Assembly (NCBI RefSeq): GCF_002307475.1
Contig: NZ_NTMH01000019.1
Coordinates: 1 to 64,000, forward strand
Source: Pantoea allii
Lineage (GTDB): Bacteria > Pseudomonadota > Gammaproteobacteria > Enterobacterales > Enterobacteriaceae
Direction: 5' to 3'
DNA length: 64,000 bases
Below, piece by piece: positions 40,688-50,907 of the stretch. Positions within the stretch are counted from its first letter, which is position 1; each line of letters starts with the position of its first letter. The position numbers and the translations under genes were made by a program. The notes under the pieces are model-generated. The model was not told the origin of the DNA, ran no database searches, and saw nothing but the letters and a program-made list of their open reading frames with translations.

Positions 40688-40716
40688 AAAAAACCCGGCC
40701 TGAGCCGGGTTTTTTG
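40688..40716. terminator. Terminator between rpmG and mutM
   Basis: AACCCGGC, loop CTGA, GCCGGGTT flanked by an A-run on the left and a T-run on the right. On the minus strand this ends the rpmB-rpmG message 15 bases after the rpmG stop. Confidence 0.95.
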
Positions 40717-40729
40717 CAGAAAACCAAAA

Positions 40730-40900
<171 letters not shown>

Positions 40901-40917
40901 TCAGTTCCTTAGTACTA

Positions 40918-41175
<258 letters not shown>

Positions 41176-41392
41176 TCAGCTCGAGCTTTAAAAATTAGGT
41201 TTTGGCCGCCTCGTCAGGCTTACAGCCCGCCAGGCGAGTTCCATGGAACCCGCTAAGCTGGCCTAACCGCCAAACCCGAGATTCTCAAAGGTGGCGTAGT
41301 ATACGCCGCTCGGCCCAAGTGCTCAAGTCCCGAACAGATAAAGATCCCGAATGATCGTGTAAAAAGCCGTCATCTGGACCAGATTTTCAGGC

Positions 41393-42049
41393 TCAGAGCC
41401 ATCCCCGTTCGGTAAATGAGACAGATTCACCATGTCCAATCACCAGATGATCGAGCACGCGAATGTTTACCAAGCGACAAGCTTCGCAGATTTTCACCGT
41501 AATGTCGCGGTCAGCCTTACTGGGCTCGGCTTTTCCCGACGGATGGTTATGCGCGATGATCAACGCTGCAGCGTTAATTTTAAGCGCCTCGCGCACAATC
41601 TCTCGTGGATGAACCTCCACACTATTAATGGAGCCAGAGAACATTTGCCGGGCGGTTATCACCCGATGTTGATTATCTAAAAACATCACGATAAAAATCT
41701 CACGTTCCTGCTCCGCCAACAGCATTTGCAGATACTGGCGTGTTGCAATGGGGCTATCGAGCGTATTTTCACGGGCCAGCTGGCTGGCAAAAAAGCGTTT
41801 AGCCAGCTCAGCAACGGCCCGGAGCTGGATTAACTTAATTTCGCCCGCCCCTTTAATGCCTTTAAAATCCTCGGCACTGGCGTTCACGATGTTGTATAGC
41901 GAGCCCAACTCTTGCAACATCTGCTGTGCCAGCTTCATCACCGGTACGCCTCTTGAACCGGTGCGCAAAAAGATGGCTAACAGTTCTGCATCACTTAATG
42001 CATCTGCGCCCAGTAGCTTAAGTTTTTCCCGTGGTAGAAAATGATTCAT
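41393..42049 (-). CDS. radC: RadC-family JAB1/MPN domain protein
   Basis: Protein of uncertain cellular role once linked to DNA repair. From ATG 42049 (GGAGAGCAGCA upstream) it has 218 residues: an N-terminal helix-hairpin-helix-like region ([19 protein letters not shown]) and an MPN/JAMM domain with the metal-binding [39 protein letters not shown] [20 protein letters not shown] and the C-terminal SFTERGWL match the family. The upstream in-frame codons to 42079 are not used in homologues. Confidence 0.93.
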   Translation of the reverse strand: MNHFLPREKLKLLGADALSDAELLAIFLRTGSRGVPVMKLAQQMLQELGSLYNIVNASAEDFKGIKGAGEIKLIQLRAVAELAKRFFASQLARENTLDSPIATRQYLQMLLAEQEREIFIVMFLDNQHRVITARQMFSGSINSVEVHPREIVREALKINAAALIIAHNHPSGKAEPSKADRDITVKICEACRLVNIRVLDHLVIGHGESVSFTERGWL

Positions 42050-42229
42050 TGCTGCTCTCCCTGTCGCCCCCTGTATCATCCCCTGTCAGTGAAAACGCCA
42101 CCAGTGAGCAAATGTGATTCTTCGGCACATCTCGCAAACGCAGTCATTGAAAAGGTGCCTGAGAGGTTTTGTGATAAAATTCGACCATTCCGCCGTCCCG
42201 AAACGGCAATTGAAAATGAGGTTAGCTGC

Positions 42230-43456
42230 ATGATGGGATTAGCCGGTAAAAAAGTGCTGTTAGGCGTAAGTGGTGGTATTGCGGCCTATAAAACACCCGA
42301 GCTGGTGCGCCGTCTTCGCGATCGCGGTGCCGATGTGCGCGTGATGATGACCCATGCAGCAAAAGCGTTTATTACGCCGCTCAGCCTCCAGGCCGTATCG
42401 GGCTATCCGGTAATGGACGATCTGCTCGACCCAGCAGCCGAGGCAGCAATGGGCCATATTGAGTTGGCCAAATGGGCCGATCTGATTCTACTGGCACCGG
42501 CATCAGCAGATGTAATTGCGCGAATGACGGCCGGTATGGCGAATGATTTAGTGACGACCGCCGTGCTGGCTACCGCGTCACCTGTCGCGATTGTGCCCGC
42601 AATGAATCAGCAGATGTACCGTGCAGCCGTCACGCAAGCAAACCTCGCGACGCTTCAGTCGCGTGGCGTGTTGATCTGGGGGCCTGACAGCGGCAGCCAG
42701 GCATGCGGCGATGTCGGGCCGGGTCGTATGCTCGACCCGCTGGCTATCGTGGACTACGCGGTGCAGTGGGCAAGCCCCGTCAACGATCTGCAACATCTCA
42801 ACATTATGATTACCGCCGGTCCTACCCGTGAAGCCATCGATCCTGTGCGTTATATCAGCAATCACAGTTCCGGAAAAATGGGCTTTGCCATCGCGACAGC
42901 CGCCGCCAGCCGTGGTGCAAATGTCACGCTGGTTTGTGGCCCGGTGACCTTACCTACGCCCACCGGTGTTAAGCGGGTTGATGTGACATCGGCACTGGAC
43001 ATGCAGGCGGCAGTGATGGGCGAGATAAACAAACAACATATTTTCATTGCAAGCGCTGCCGTGGCAGACTACCGGGCAGCCAACATTGCGGATGAGAAAA
43101 TCAAGAAACAGGATGACAATAATGATGATAATGTCACCCTGCAACTCATCAAAAATCCCGATATTGTCGCGGGCGTTGCCGCGTTACCGCAGGGCCGACC
43201 GTTTGTGGTTGGATTTGCGGCTGAAACCCAGAATGTGGAAGAATACGCCCGGAAAAAACGCGCGCGTAAAAAGCTGGACCTGATCTGTGCTAACGACGTG
43301 TCAAAAGCAGGACAAGGGTTCAATAGCGACACCAATGCTCTTCACCTTTTTTGGCAGGAAGGAGAAAAGACCTTACCGCTCAGCGATAAGTCACTCCTTG
43401 GTCAACTTTTAATAGACGAGATTGTCAGCCGTTATGATGAAAAAAATAGACGTTAA
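42230..43456 (+). CDS. coaBC: Bifunctional phosphopantothenoylcysteine decarboxylase/synthase
   Basis: Two consecutive steps of coenzyme A synthesis; coaD of the same pathway is 2.4 kb away. From ATG 42230 it has 408 residues (ATG 42233 is equally possible). The FMN-dependent CoaC half has [18 protein letters not shown], the catalytic His in AMGHIEL, PAMNQQM and Cys in [12 protein letters not shown]. The CoaB half has [25 protein letters not shown] and the catalytic Lys region EKIKKQ. The open frame upstream to 42041 is antisense to radC and not coding. Its end overlaps dut by 20 bp. Confidence 0.96.
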   Translation: MMGLAGKKVLLGVSGGIAAYKTPELVRRLRDRGADVRVMMTHAAKAFITPLSLQAVSGYPVMDDLLDPAAEAAMGHIELAKWADLILLAPASADVIARMTAGMANDLVTTAVLATASPVAIVPAMNQQMYRAAVTQANLATLQSRGVLIWGPDSGSQACGDVGPGRMLDPLAIVDYAVQWASPVNDLQHLNIMITAGPTREAIDPVRYISNHSSGKMGFAIATAAASRGANVTLVCGPVTLPTPTGVKRVDVTSALDMQAAVMGEINKQHIFIASAAVADYRAANIADEKIKKQDDNNDDNVTLQLIKNPDIVAGVAALPQGRPFVVGFAAETQNVEEYARKKRARKKLDLICANDVSKAGQGFNSDTNALHLFWQEGEKTLPLSDKSLLGQLLIDEIVSRYDEKNRR

Positions 43457-43892
43457 AATTCTCGATGCGCGCGTCGGCAAGGATTTCCCATTGCCGACTT
43501 ATGCGACACCGGGTTCCGCTGGGTTAGATCTGCGTGCCTGTATTGATGATGCGATGGAAATCGCACCGGGTACCACAATACTGGTCCCTACCGGACTGGC
43601 TATTCACATTGCCGATCCGAGCCTTGCTGCTGTTATTCTCCCGCGCTCAGGCCTGGGTCATAAACATGGCATCGTACTGGGTAACCTGGTCGGCCTTATT
43701 GATGCCGATTATCAGGGACAACTGATGGTATCGGTATGGAATCGTGGGCAGGAAAGCTTTACGCTACAGCCGGGCGACCGCATGGCCCAGCTGGTTTTTG
43801 TACCTGTCGTCCAGGCCGAATTCAATCTGGTGGAAACGTTTGACGCCAGCTTGCGCGGCGAAGGTGGCTTCGGTCACTCAGGCCGTCAGTAA
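43437..43892 (+). CDS. dut: dUTP diphosphatase
   Basis: Hydrolyses dUTP to dUMP, keeping uracil out of DNA. It has 151 residues. All five trimeric dUTPase motifs are visible: [40 protein letters not shown] and the C-terminal [11 protein letters not shown] that closes over the site. The gene starts inside the end of coaBC, as in E. coli. An in-frame ATG one codon earlier is possible. Confidence 0.98.
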   Translation: MKKIDVKILDARVGKDFPLPTYATPGSAGLDLRACIDDAMEIAPGTTILVPTGLAIHIADPSLAAVILPRSGLGHKHGIVLGNLVGLIDADYQGQLMVSVWNRGQESFTLQPGDRMAQLVFVPVVQAEFNLVETFDASLRGEGGFGHSGRQ

Positions 43893-44012
43893 CCAGCACT
43901 ACCGATTTTCACTTACGCCAATCATTTTATTTCTCATCGCCATAAGTCTTTCTCTTGTGGCTGATGCGTAGGTGTTGCCTGTTTATGGTGAAATTCAGGG
44001 GTTTTTAAGGGC

Positions 44013-44609
44013 ATGGCAGAAAAAAAAGTCGTAAAGCGGAATCGTCGCGAAGAGATTTTGCAGGCGCTGGCACAGATGCTCGAATCCAGCGATGGCAGCC
44101 AACGTATTACTACCGCAAAACTCGCGGCTAACGTCGGTGTTTCGGAAGCGGCGCTTTATCGTCATTTTCCCAGCAAAACACGCATGTTCGACAGCCTGAT
44201 CGAATTTATTGAAGACAGTCTGATTACCCGCATCAATCTCATCCTTAAAGATGAAAAAGAAACGATGGCGCGCCTGCGTCTTATCGTGCAGCTGATTCTG
44301 GGGTTTGGTGAGCGTAATCCGGGGTTGACGCGTATTTTAACGGGTCATGCGCTGATGTTTGAACAGGACCGCCTTCAGGGGCGTATTAATCAGCTGTTTG
44401 AGCGGATTGAGGTCCAGCTACGTCAGGTGATGCGTGAGCGAAAAATGCGAGAAGGTGAAGGCTTTCACACTGATGAAGCATTATTAGCCAGTCAGTTACT
44501 GGCGCTGTGCGAAGGATTATTATCGCGTTACGTTCGTTCCGAGTTCCGCTTTAGTCCTACTGCCGAGTTCGACACCCGCTGGCCGCTGATCGCGGCACAA
44601 CTGGTGTAA
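44013..44609 (+). CDS. slmA: Nucleoid occlusion factor SlmA
   Basis: TetR-family DNA-binding protein that blocks FtsZ assembly over unsegregated DNA. It has 198 residues, the E. coli length. The helix-turn-helix is [28 protein letters not shown], followed by [26 protein letters not shown]. It lies between dut and pyrE as in E. coli. A candidate SlmA site occurs 27 kb away in gpsA. Confidence 0.97.
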   Translation: MAEKKVVKRNRREEILQALAQMLESSDGSQRITTAKLAANVGVSEAALYRHFPSKTRMFDSLIEFIEDSLITRINLILKDEKETMARLRLIVQLILGFGERNPGLTRILTGHALMFEQDRLQGRINQLFERIEVQLRQVMRERKMREGEGFHTDEALLASQLLALCEGLLSRYVRSEFRFSPTAEFDTRWPLIAAQLV

Positions 44610-44612
44610 TAC

Positions 44613-44636
44613 GCTGGCGGGCTCTGGCCCGCCGGC
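44613..44636. terminator. GC-rich hairpin between convergent slmA and pyrE
   Basis: GCTGGCGGGC, loop TCTG, GCCCGCCGGC: ten pairs with one G-T. It fills most of the 29-bp spacer between the two stop codons. There is no T-run, so it may act as a shared weak terminator or 3' protector. Confidence 0.65.
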
Positions 44637-44638
44637 GA

Positions 44639-45280
44639 TCAGACGCCGTACGCTTTTTGATACGCACGCACCTGGGCTAAGTGGTCAGCCATGTGCGTTT
44701 TTTCAGCCAGGTAGTCAATCAGGTCGTTGAGCGTAATAATGGCGGTCACCTTGCAGCCGTAGTCACGTTCCACTTCCTGAATGGCGGAAAGTTCACCACG
44801 GCCACGCTCCTGGCGATCCAGTGAAATCAGCACCCCAGCCAGACTCGCATCATGTGCATTAATGATATCCATGGATTCACGAATCGCGGTTCCTGCCGTG
44901 ATGACGTCGTCGACCAGCATAATTTTACCCTGCAGCGGGCTTCCTACCAGCAGACCGCCCTCACCGTGATCTTTGGCCTCTTTCCGGTTAAAGCAGTAAG
45001 GCACATCCCGGTCATGATGATCGGCTAAGGCAACAGCCGTTGTGGTCGCGATAGGAATCCCTTTATAGGCCGGCCCAAACAGCAAATCGAAATCCACACC
45101 GCTGTCGACTAATGCCTGCGCATAGAAACGCCCCAGCAACGCTAAATCCCGCCCACTGTTAAACAGACCAGCATTAAAGAAATAGGGACTTTTACGACCC
45201 GACTTTAACGTAAACTCACCAAATTTAAGCACCTGCTTATTCAGTGCGAATTCAATAAACTGCCGTTGCCAGGCTTTCAT
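44639..45280 (-). CDS. pyrE: Orotate phosphoribosyltransferase
   Basis: Joins orotate and PRPP to make orotidine-5'-phosphate. It has 213 residues, E. coli length. The PRPP-binding signature is [17 protein letters not shown]. Also [16 protein letters not shown] and [18 protein letters not shown]. It lies downstream of rph with the attenuator between. Confidence 0.98.
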   Translation of the reverse strand: MKAWQRQFIEFALNKQVLKFGEFTLKSGRKSPYFFNAGLFNSGRDLALLGRFYAQALVDSGVDFDLLFGPAYKGIPIATTTAVALADHHDRDVPYCFNRKEAKDHGEGGLLVGSPLQGKIMLVDDVITAGTAIRESMDIINAHDASLAGVLISLDRQERGRGELSAIQEVERDYGCKVTAIITLNDLIDYLAEKTHMADHLAQVRAYQKAYGV

Positions 45281-45296
45281 GTCTTACTCCTCAGAT

Positions 45297-45320
45297 AAAA
45301 AAGGCGACTCTGTGGTCGCC
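45297..45320 (-). promoter_or_regulatory. pyrE transcription attenuator
   Basis: Minus strand GGCGAC, loop, GTCGCC and six T, starting 8 bases after the rph stop and ending 16 bases before pyrE. In E. coli, UTP shortage slows the polymerase so ribosomes finishing rph disrupt this hairpin and pyrE is expressed. The T-rich stretch before the hairpin supports the same mechanism. Confidence 0.9.
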
Positions 45321-45327
45321 TGTTACT

Positions 45328-46044
45328 TTACTTTTCCAGCGCTGCTTTTTGCGCCTGAATTAATTCTTCGATACCGCCGCGCGCTAACGCCAGCAGTGCC
45401 AGTAACTCTTCATGACTGAAAGGTTCGCCTTCGGCAGTGCCCTGCACTTCGATCATGCGCCCATCTTCCATCATTACCACGTTCATATCGGTTTCAGCGG
45501 CGGAGTCTTCGACATATTCAAGGTCGCACAGGGCTTCACCGTTAACGATGCCCACGGATACGGCCGCGACCATCCCTTTCATCGGGTTCGCTTTCAGCTT
45601 ACCGCTGGCCACCAGCTTGTTTAGCGCGTCGGCCAGTGCCACACATGCGCCGGTAATCGAGGCTGTCCGGGTACCGCCATCGGCCTGAATCACGTCGCAA
45701 TCAAGCGTGATGGTGTATTCACCCAGCACCTTGAGATCGACAGCGGCACGCAATGACCGGGCAATAAGACGTTGAATCTCAAGTGTGCGCCCGCCTTGTT
45801 TCCCTTTTGCGGCTTCACGCGCCATACGGCTGTGCGTTGAACGCGGCAACATGCCATATTCGGCGGTGACCCAGCCCTGGCCCTGCCCTTTGAGGAAACG
45901 CGGAACACCTTCATCCACCGTTGCAGTGCAGAGCACTTTGGTTTCACCGAACTCCACCAGAACGGAACCCTCTGCGTGTTTGGTGTAATTGCGGGTCAAT
46001 GTGACGGGACGCACCTGATGTGCGCTACGGCCTGCTGGACGCAT
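45328..46044 (-). CDS. rph: Ribonuclease PH
   Basis: Phosphate-dependent 3' exoribonuclease acting in tRNA maturation. The gene is intact at 238 residues, unlike E. coli K-12, which has a frameshift near the end that impairs pyr[57 protein letters not shown] and [14 protein letters not shown] with phosphate-binding residues are present. Translation to the natural stop keeps ribosomes close to the attenuator. Confidence 0.98.
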   Translation of the reverse strand: MRPAGRSAHQVRPVTLTRNYTKHAEGSVLVEFGETKVLCTATVDEGVPRFLKGQGQGWVTAEYGMLPRSTHSRMAREAAKGKQGGRTLEIQRLIARSLRAAVDLKVLGEYTITLDCDVIQADGGTRTASITGACVALADALNKLVASGKLKANPMKGMVAAVSVGIVNGEALCDLEYVEDSAAETDMNVVMMEDGRMIEVQGTAEGEPFSHEELLALLALARGGIEELIQAQKAALEK

Positions 46045-46198
46045 GGTTATCTCCGGCTTGCAAATGGTTGGCTGCGTATTATACGGACTTCCTGGCCTGC
46101 TGTCTCTTGCCCTGGCCCGTCAGGCTCATGATGAAATTCATGTTGGAGTATGGCTAAATGCCTTACCTTTTGCCGCATATTTGCTAACTGATAAAACT

Positions 46199-47383
46199 AT
46201 GGCCGCTATTTTTCATTTCCTGCTGGCGCTGGTGGTGATTTTCGCCCTTGCGTTACTGGTCAGTCATGACCGTAAACACATTCGCCCACGCTATATTATT
46301 CAACTTATTGTCGTTGAAGCCGCACTGGGCTGGTTCTTTCTTCATTCTGCCGGTGGACTGGCGCTCGTGGGTGCGGTGGGCCGCTTTTTTGAAACGCTGC
46401 TTGGTTTTGCTGCGCAAGGCACAGAGTTTGTTTTTGGCGGCATGAGTCAACAAGGCCTGGCCTTTATCTTTCTTGGCGTACTCTGCCCGATCGTTTTTAT
46501 TTCCGCCCTGATTGGTATTTTGCAGCACTGGCGCATTCTGCCATTGCTGATCCGGCTCGTGGGAACAGTCCTGTCTAAAATCAACGGCATGGGAAAGCTG
46601 GAGTCCTTTAACGCAGTCAGTACGCTGGTACTGGGCCAGTCTGAAAACTTTATTGCTTATAAAGGTATACTGGCCGATATCCCACCTAAGCGCCTTTACA
46701 CGATGGCCGCAACCGCCATGTCCACCGTTTCGCTGTCCATTGTCGGTGCTTACATGTCGATGATTGAGGCTCGATATGTTGTGGCTGCGTTACTGCTCAA
46801 TATGTTCAGCACCTTTATCATCCTGTCGATTATCAATCCCGGCAAGGAAAGTGATGAGCAGCCTGTCGCACTGGACAAGTTGCATGAAGAACAGAGTTTC
46901 TTCGAAATGTTGGGTGAGTACATCCTGGCAGGCTTTAAAGTGGCCATGATCATCCTGGCGATGCTGATTGGTTTTATTGCCTTAATCGCGGCCATCAACG
47001 CCCTGTTCGCCGCCGTGTTTGGATACAGTTTCCAGCAGCTCCTTGGCTATGTTTTTTATCCCTTTGCCTGGCTAATTGGTATTCCTGCCGCCGACGCCCT
47101 CCAGGCTGGCAGCATTATGGCAACCAAACTGGTCGCCAATGAATTCGTCGCCATGATCGAGCTGAAGAAAGTCGCGGCAGGCATGACGCCACGAGGATTA
47201 GGCATCCTGTCGGTATTCCTGGTGTCTTTTGCTAACTTTGCGTCAATTGGCATTGTGGCAGGCGCGATTAAGGGGCTGAACGAACGGCAGGGGAACGTCG
47301 TTTCCCGATTTGGCTGGAAACTGGTTTATGGTTCAACCCTGGTAAGCCTGCTTTCGGCGGCCTTCGCCGGACTGTTTATCTGA
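46199..47383 (+). CDS. nupC: Nucleoside:proton symporter (NupC family)
   Basis: Inner-membrane concentrative nucleoside transporter. ATG 46199 gives [20 protein letters not shown] and 394 residues, close to NupC (400). It shows the family motifs [36 protein letters not shown], and EFVAMIEL with [16 protein letters not shown]. The upstream open frame (to 46043) lies antisense to the rph start and lacks a ribosome site. In E. coli nupC is elsewhere; its place by rph and yicC is different. Together with pyrE and xanP it feeds nucleotide pools. Confidence 0.9.
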   Translation: MAAIFHFLLALVVIFALALLVSHDRKHIRPRYIIQLIVVEAALGWFFLHSAGGLALVGAVGRFFETLLGFAAQGTEFVFGGMSQQGLAFIFLGVLCPIVFISALIGILQHWRILPLLIRLVGTVLSKINGMGKLESFNAVSTLVLGQSENFIAYKGILADIPPKRLYTMAATAMSTVSLSIVGAYMSMIEARYVVAALLLNMFSTFIILSIINPGKESDEQPVALDKLHEEQSFFEMLGEYILAGFKVAMIILAMLIGFIALIAAINALFAAVFGYSFQQLLGYVFYPFAWLIGIPAADALQAGSIMATKLVANEFVAMIELKKVAAGMTPRGLGILSVFLVSFANFASIGIVAGAIKGLNERQGNVVSRFGWKLVYGSTLVSLLSAAFAGLFI

Positions 47384-47390
47384 TTCTTTC

Positions 47391-47410
47391 ACGGCGGCCA
47401 ATGCCGCCGT
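47391..47410. terminator. Hairpin between convergent nupC and the DUF3574 gene
   Basis: ACGGCGGC, loop CAAT, GCCGCCGT. It lies 8 bases after the nupC stop and 9 before the end of the opposing gene. There is no long T-run. Confidence 0.65.
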
Positions 47411-47418
47411 TAATGACA

Positions 47419-47871
47419 TCAGAAACTCACGCAGGAAGGCGAATCGACGCGCATGACCGATTCCTGACCAAACTCTTTTTTATACTGCTCGCGCAGTGCT
47501 TCAACACGGCTGTTGCTATCGCTGTCAAAATTATAAATGAGCACCAACGCTTTACTTTTCTCACGCGCCAGTTGACCGTTTTCACTCAGCCATTGCCCCT
47601 GGGCATCATAAACCGACAATCCAGATTTAAAGCGCGGGGTCACTTCTTTATCGATAAAACGCATCCAGTCCTGTGAACTCACGCTGCCACCTTTTGGCTT
47701 GCTGAGACCAAACCACAATGTGGTTTGCATCATCACTTCACCGCCAGCGCAAATGGGAACGGGCCGGGTAGAGGGCGCAAGTTGCAGTGCAGACGGCGGA
47801 GGCGGAGGCGGCGAGTGGCAGCCAGCCAACAGCAAGGTCAGCAGTACAGGAAAGCACAATACACGAGACAT
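47419..47871 (-). CDS. DUF3574 lipoprotein
   Basis: A 150-residue predicted lipoprotein of unknown function. The signal peptide MSRVLCFPVLLTLLLAGC has a lipobox (LAGC) with the lipidated Cys at residue 18. A run of six prolines (HSPPPPPPS) forms a stiff linker after it. The domain has TTLWFGLSKPKGGSVSSQDW and a GLSVYDAQGQWLSENG segment typical of DUF3574. Two further cysteines (in ICAGG and PSCVSF) could form a disulfide. Outer membrane location is likely (His at +2 of the mature protein, not Asp). Confidence 0.82.
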   Translation of the reverse strand: MSRVLCFPVLLTLLLAGCHSPPPPPPSALQLAPSTRPVPICAGGEVMMQTTLWFGLSKPKGGSVSSQDWMRFIDKEVTPRFKSGLSVYDAQGQWLSENGQLAREKSKALVLIYNFDSDSNSRVEALREQYKKEFGQESVMRVDSPSCVSF

Positions 47872-48028
47872 AAAAGGGATCCTCGATGAGTAAACCAGTA
47901 AACAGCATAAGTGCCTGTTGCTAAAAGCGGAAATAATTTGTTATCTCATCCTGTTCACGCTTACACCTGTTATGGTTAGCCTTGCCTCGTTATACTGACG
48001 CTAATCTTTCTGAAAATGAGTAACGCTT

Positions 48029-48892
48029 ATGATCCGCAGTATGACCGCCTATGCCCGCCGTGAAGTCAAAGGCGACTGGGGCAGCGCCGCCTGGGAGCTG
48101 CGTTCCGTTAATCAACGTTATCTTGAAACCTACATCCGTCTGCCGGAGCAGTTCCGCGGGCTGGAGCCGATGATTCGGGAACGCATTCGTCAGCGCCTGA
48201 CGCGCGGTAAAATCGAATGTAATCTGCGCTTTGATGCTGACCCGGGCGCGCAAGGCGAGCTGATGCTGAACGAGTCGTTGGCTAAACAGCTGGTGCAGGC
48301 CGCTAACTGGGTAAAAATGCAGAGCGACGAAGGCTCGATCAATCCGCTGGATATTTTGCGCTGGCCGGGCGTGATGTCTGCGCAAGAGCAGGATCTGGAT
48401 ACGATCAACACACAGCTGATCCAGGCGCTGGATGGCGCGCTGGATGATTTCATCGACGCACGCGAAAGCGAAGGTAGTGCATTAAAAGCGATGATTGAGC
48501 AGCGGCTGGAAGCGGTGACGCATGAGGTAAGTAAAGTGCGTGCTCAACTGCCCGACGTGATCAAGTGGCAGCGTGAACGTCTAATCGCCAAACTGGAAGA
48601 CGCCGAAGTACAGTTGGAAAACAACCGTCTGGAGCAGGAACTGGTCATGATGGCGCAGCGTGTGGATGTCGCAGAAGAGCTGGATCGTCTGGATGCGCAT
48701 GTCAAAGAGACGTACAACATTCTGAAGAAAAAAGAAGCCGTAGGACGTCGCCTCGACTTTATGATGCAGGAATTCAACCGCGAGTCGAATACGCTGGCCT
48801 CTAAATCAATTAATGCAGAGATCACCAACTCAGCGATTGAGTTAAAAGTGTTGATTGAACAGATGCGTGAGCAGATTCAGAATATCGAGTAA
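48029..48892 (+). CDS. yicC: YicC-family endoribonuclease
   Basis: Endoribonuclease described in E. coli as acting on the small RNA RyhB. It has 287 residues, the E. coli length. MIRSMTAYARREVKGDWGSA, SVNQRYLETYIRLPEQFRGLE, RGKIECNLRF and the C-terminal DUF1732 region (GRRLDFMMQEFNRESNTLASKS, ELKVLIEQMREQIQNIE) are diagnostic. It marks the left border of an accessory region; the terminator after it is duplicated 1.1 kb away. Confidence 0.96.
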   Translation: MIRSMTAYARREVKGDWGSAAWELRSVNQRYLETYIRLPEQFRGLEPMIRERIRQRLTRGKIECNLRFDADPGAQGELMLNESLAKQLVQAANWVKMQSDEGSINPLDILRWPGVMSAQEQDLDTINTQLIQALDGALDDFIDARESEGSALKAMIEQRLEAVTHEVSKVRAQLPDVIKWQRERLIAKLEDAEVQLENNRLEQELVMMAQRVDVAEELDRLDAHVKETYNILKKKEAVGRRLDFMMQEFNRESNTLASKSINAEITNSAIELKVLIEQMREQIQNIE

Positions 48893-48895
48893 TCT

Positions 48896-49022
48896 CCATG
48901 CAACTGCATTAATAAAGACAAGCCCATATTAAGTGGGCTTTTTTATTTCTCATTTACATCAATGATCGTCAGTATTATTTGAGAATTATGCGCTGATGGT
49001 GAGCAATATTTTAATGAGAAAA
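48896..49022. repeat. Direct repeat, copy A (yicC 3' flank)
   Basis: 127 bp starting 4 bases after the yicC stop. It aligns without gaps to 50029-50155, with about 110 identical positions by hand count. A 34-bp block including the terminator is identical in both copies. See copy B. Confidence 0.9.
48920..48946 (+). terminator. yicC Rho-independent terminator
   Basis: AAGCCCA, loop, TGGGCTT and a T-run (TTTTTTAT), 28 bases after the yicC stop. It is inside direct repeat copy A. Confidence 0.93.
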
Positions 49023-49403
49023 AAAACCCCACCCTGCATTTATTAATTAATAACTCACCGCATCACCCTGCCAAGGGCACATTAAATGCAATCCAATCAT
49101 AAGCTTTCACTTTAATTAAACAGGCCGGTTACGTAAGTGATTTTTTGCACACTTTAATTAAGGAAATATCACTAATATTTATTTCGATGCAACCTTTAAT
49201 TTTTATATTAAAAATATTCAAAACAGATTACTCATGAAAAAAGCATCAAGCAAGGAAGTAAAATTTATAAAGATGACAGTATAAACATCTAATTCTATCC
49301 CGTTAGATGTTAAATTACAGTTTCACTTTTAGGGGTGGTAGATTTATTTTACGCATTTCAATAAAATGAAAGCACCGTTTTGACTACACTACCGGAGGCG
49401 TCA
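49023..49403. other. AT-rich DNA before the DUF943 gene
   Basis: About 380 bp of strongly AT-rich sequence without a supported gene. It should hold the promoter of the DUF943 gene. AT-rich leaders of this kind are typical of H-NS-silenced acquired genes, which is inference here. Confidence 0.55.
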
Positions 49404-49892
49404 ATGAGCATGAGAAAAACGCTCGCTTATGTTGCAGCATTGACAACTTTAGCTTTTTTTTCATGTGATTTTTTCAATTCTCCAATAGTCTTTGCCGTTC
49501 ATGGCACCGATTCCACTCAAGAATTATTGGTTAAAAACATGCCTTTCACTGATAGTGATAAAATCAAGTGGTGGGATAATAATGGTGCTAAAACCATCTC
49601 TTCTCCTGAAACGTACAATGTTTCAATCTGGAAATTTGATGGCAAGTATCAAAAGCTAGCGCCTAAGAACTCTGGGTTGTTTCCAGACCATGATATCGAT
49701 TACTTGCTATGCTTTGACGACATAAAAACAGAAGAAAACTGTATAGACAAGTCAAACTGGATCATGGATATCACTAGAACAAAGGATGGCTACACTTATT
49801 ACCGTCTTGATGGTGAGTCTTACTATCGAAAACCTTCTGGTGAACTGATCAAAGGTGATAGATTTACGACAACCATTAAACCTGTAAGCTGA
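49404..49892 (+). CDS. DUF943 family protein
   Basis: A 162-residue enterobacterial protein of unknown function. ATG 49404 follows GGAGGCGTCA, an excellent ribosome site. The N-terminus (RKTLAYVAALTTLAFFSC) is a membrane anchor or signal sequence. Family features are VFAVHGTDSTQELLVKNMPF, the IKWWDNNGAK motif (Lys-x-Trp-Trp), YLLCFDDIKTEENCIDKSN with two Cys, and YYRLDGESYYRKPSGE. Codon use is AT-rich compared with its neighbours. It lies alone between two copies of a direct repeat. DUF943 genes are often present as several paralogues in Erwinia and Pantoea-like genomes. Confidence 0.85.
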   Translation: MSMRKTLAYVAALTTLAFFSCDFFNSPIVFAVHGTDSTQELLVKNMPFTDSDKIKWWDNNGAKTISSPETYNVSIWKFDGKYQKLAPKNSGLFPDHDIDYLLCFDDIKTEENCIDKSNWIMDITRTKDGYTYYRLDGESYYRKPSGELIKGDRFTTTIKPVS

Positions 49893-50028
49893 ATAGCTTG
49901 TCATTATGCTTAACGGTGAGTGGATTTGTGAGTGAAACAGAAATGCACTGCAAAGGAAACCACTAACCCTATGATTAATAATAATTAATTATTCCAATCG
50001 ATATTAAAATCCAGAACATGAGCAATAT

Positions 50029-50155
50029 CCATGCAACTGCATTAACAAATGCAAGCCCATATTAAGTGGGCTTTTTTATTTCTCATATATATTAATTATC
50101 GTTAGTATTATTTTAAACTTGTTCACAGATGGTGAGCAATGTCTTAATGAGAAAA
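50029..50155. repeat. Direct repeat, copy B (second yicC-type terminator flank)
   Basis: The partner of 48896-49022, offset by 1133 bp. Just before it, CAGAACATGAGCAATAT resembles the final codons of yicC (CAGAATATCGAGTAATCT). Copy B is therefore probably a piece of a yicC 3' end plus flank, now decayed. The two copies bracket the DUF943 gene. Confidence 0.88.
50053..50079 (+). terminator. Terminator in direct repeat copy B
   Basis: The same AAGCCCA / TGGGCTT hairpin and T-run as after yicC. It lies 160 bases after the DUF943 stop and may end that transcript. Confidence 0.85.
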
Positions 50156-50160
50156 CTAAG

Positions 50161-50185
50161 CACCATCCTGTCAAGCAGGATGGTG
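50161..50185. repeat. Perfect 10-bp inverted repeat
   Basis: CACCATCCTG, loop TCAAG, CAGGATGGTG, just after repeat copy B in gene-free DNA. There is no T-run. Possible uses are a protein-binding site, a decayed terminator or an end of a lost element. Confidence 0.6.
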
Positions 50186-50264
50186 GCGATATTTAAACCC
50201 TGCCTACCGATAGATTGATATCATGACGTATTAACGCATTGTGAGCCTGTATAACGCCACCTTC

Positions 50265-50289
50265 ATTTATCACCCTTGAGGTGATAAAT
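50265..50289. repeat. Second perfect 10-bp inverted repeat
   Basis: ATTTATCACC, loop CTTGA, GGTGATAAAT. It has the same arm and loop lengths as the hairpin 104 bp before it, but a different sequence. Confidence 0.6.
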
Positions 50290-50907
50290 AATTAAGCATG
50301 CAGAACGTTATCTATCATGCGACTTCCTAACCTTACAGCGACTAATTCTGCACGCTTGCTAAAATTTTTTGTATTTACACGATATAAGCAACCATTCCAT
50401 TATAAGCATTTGCGCTTCATCTCGTTAACCTCCCGAAAAGAAAACCTCTCTGTTAAAAAACGTCATCGCTAATCATAGAAGCGTGACAGCCGACAACTCA
50501 GGTAAAAAATAAGAATAAGGAAAATTCTTATGTATGTAAGATCAGTACATGACGTTACGTGTCAGCACGTGTAATCGTGCCTACCTCATTGAGTTATCAC
50601 TCAGAATGCGTATGTAAAAAATTTTATACGCGTTGATAAGTACGATTAGTTTTAAGTTGCCTTTCATTACCCAAAATGCGTTATTCCGAAAGAAATCATT
50701 AATTAAAAGCCAGATGCGCAAAAAATTTCAGAAACGATAAGCCTGCTTATTTTTAATGCTCGGTATTATAACACAACAAAAAAACACCAATTCGCTCACA
50801 TTTTCGTATTAAAAAAGCAAAGATGAGAAATAAAAAACGAATGTTCTACTAAAGTTTTATTTTTAAATGCCGTTCTTTCTTTGTGAAACCAATCAGAGAC
50901 TGAAGCC
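50290..50907. other. Gene-free AT-rich segment
   Basis: About 620 bp with no supported gene between the two hairpins and the fimbrial-like gene. It has short AT runs and no obvious tRNA, repeat or remnant I can name. Confidence 0.55.

Noticed and set aside
42041..42229. Longer N-terminus for coaBC
   Set aside because: These codons run antisense to the radC start; homologues begin near MxLAGKK.
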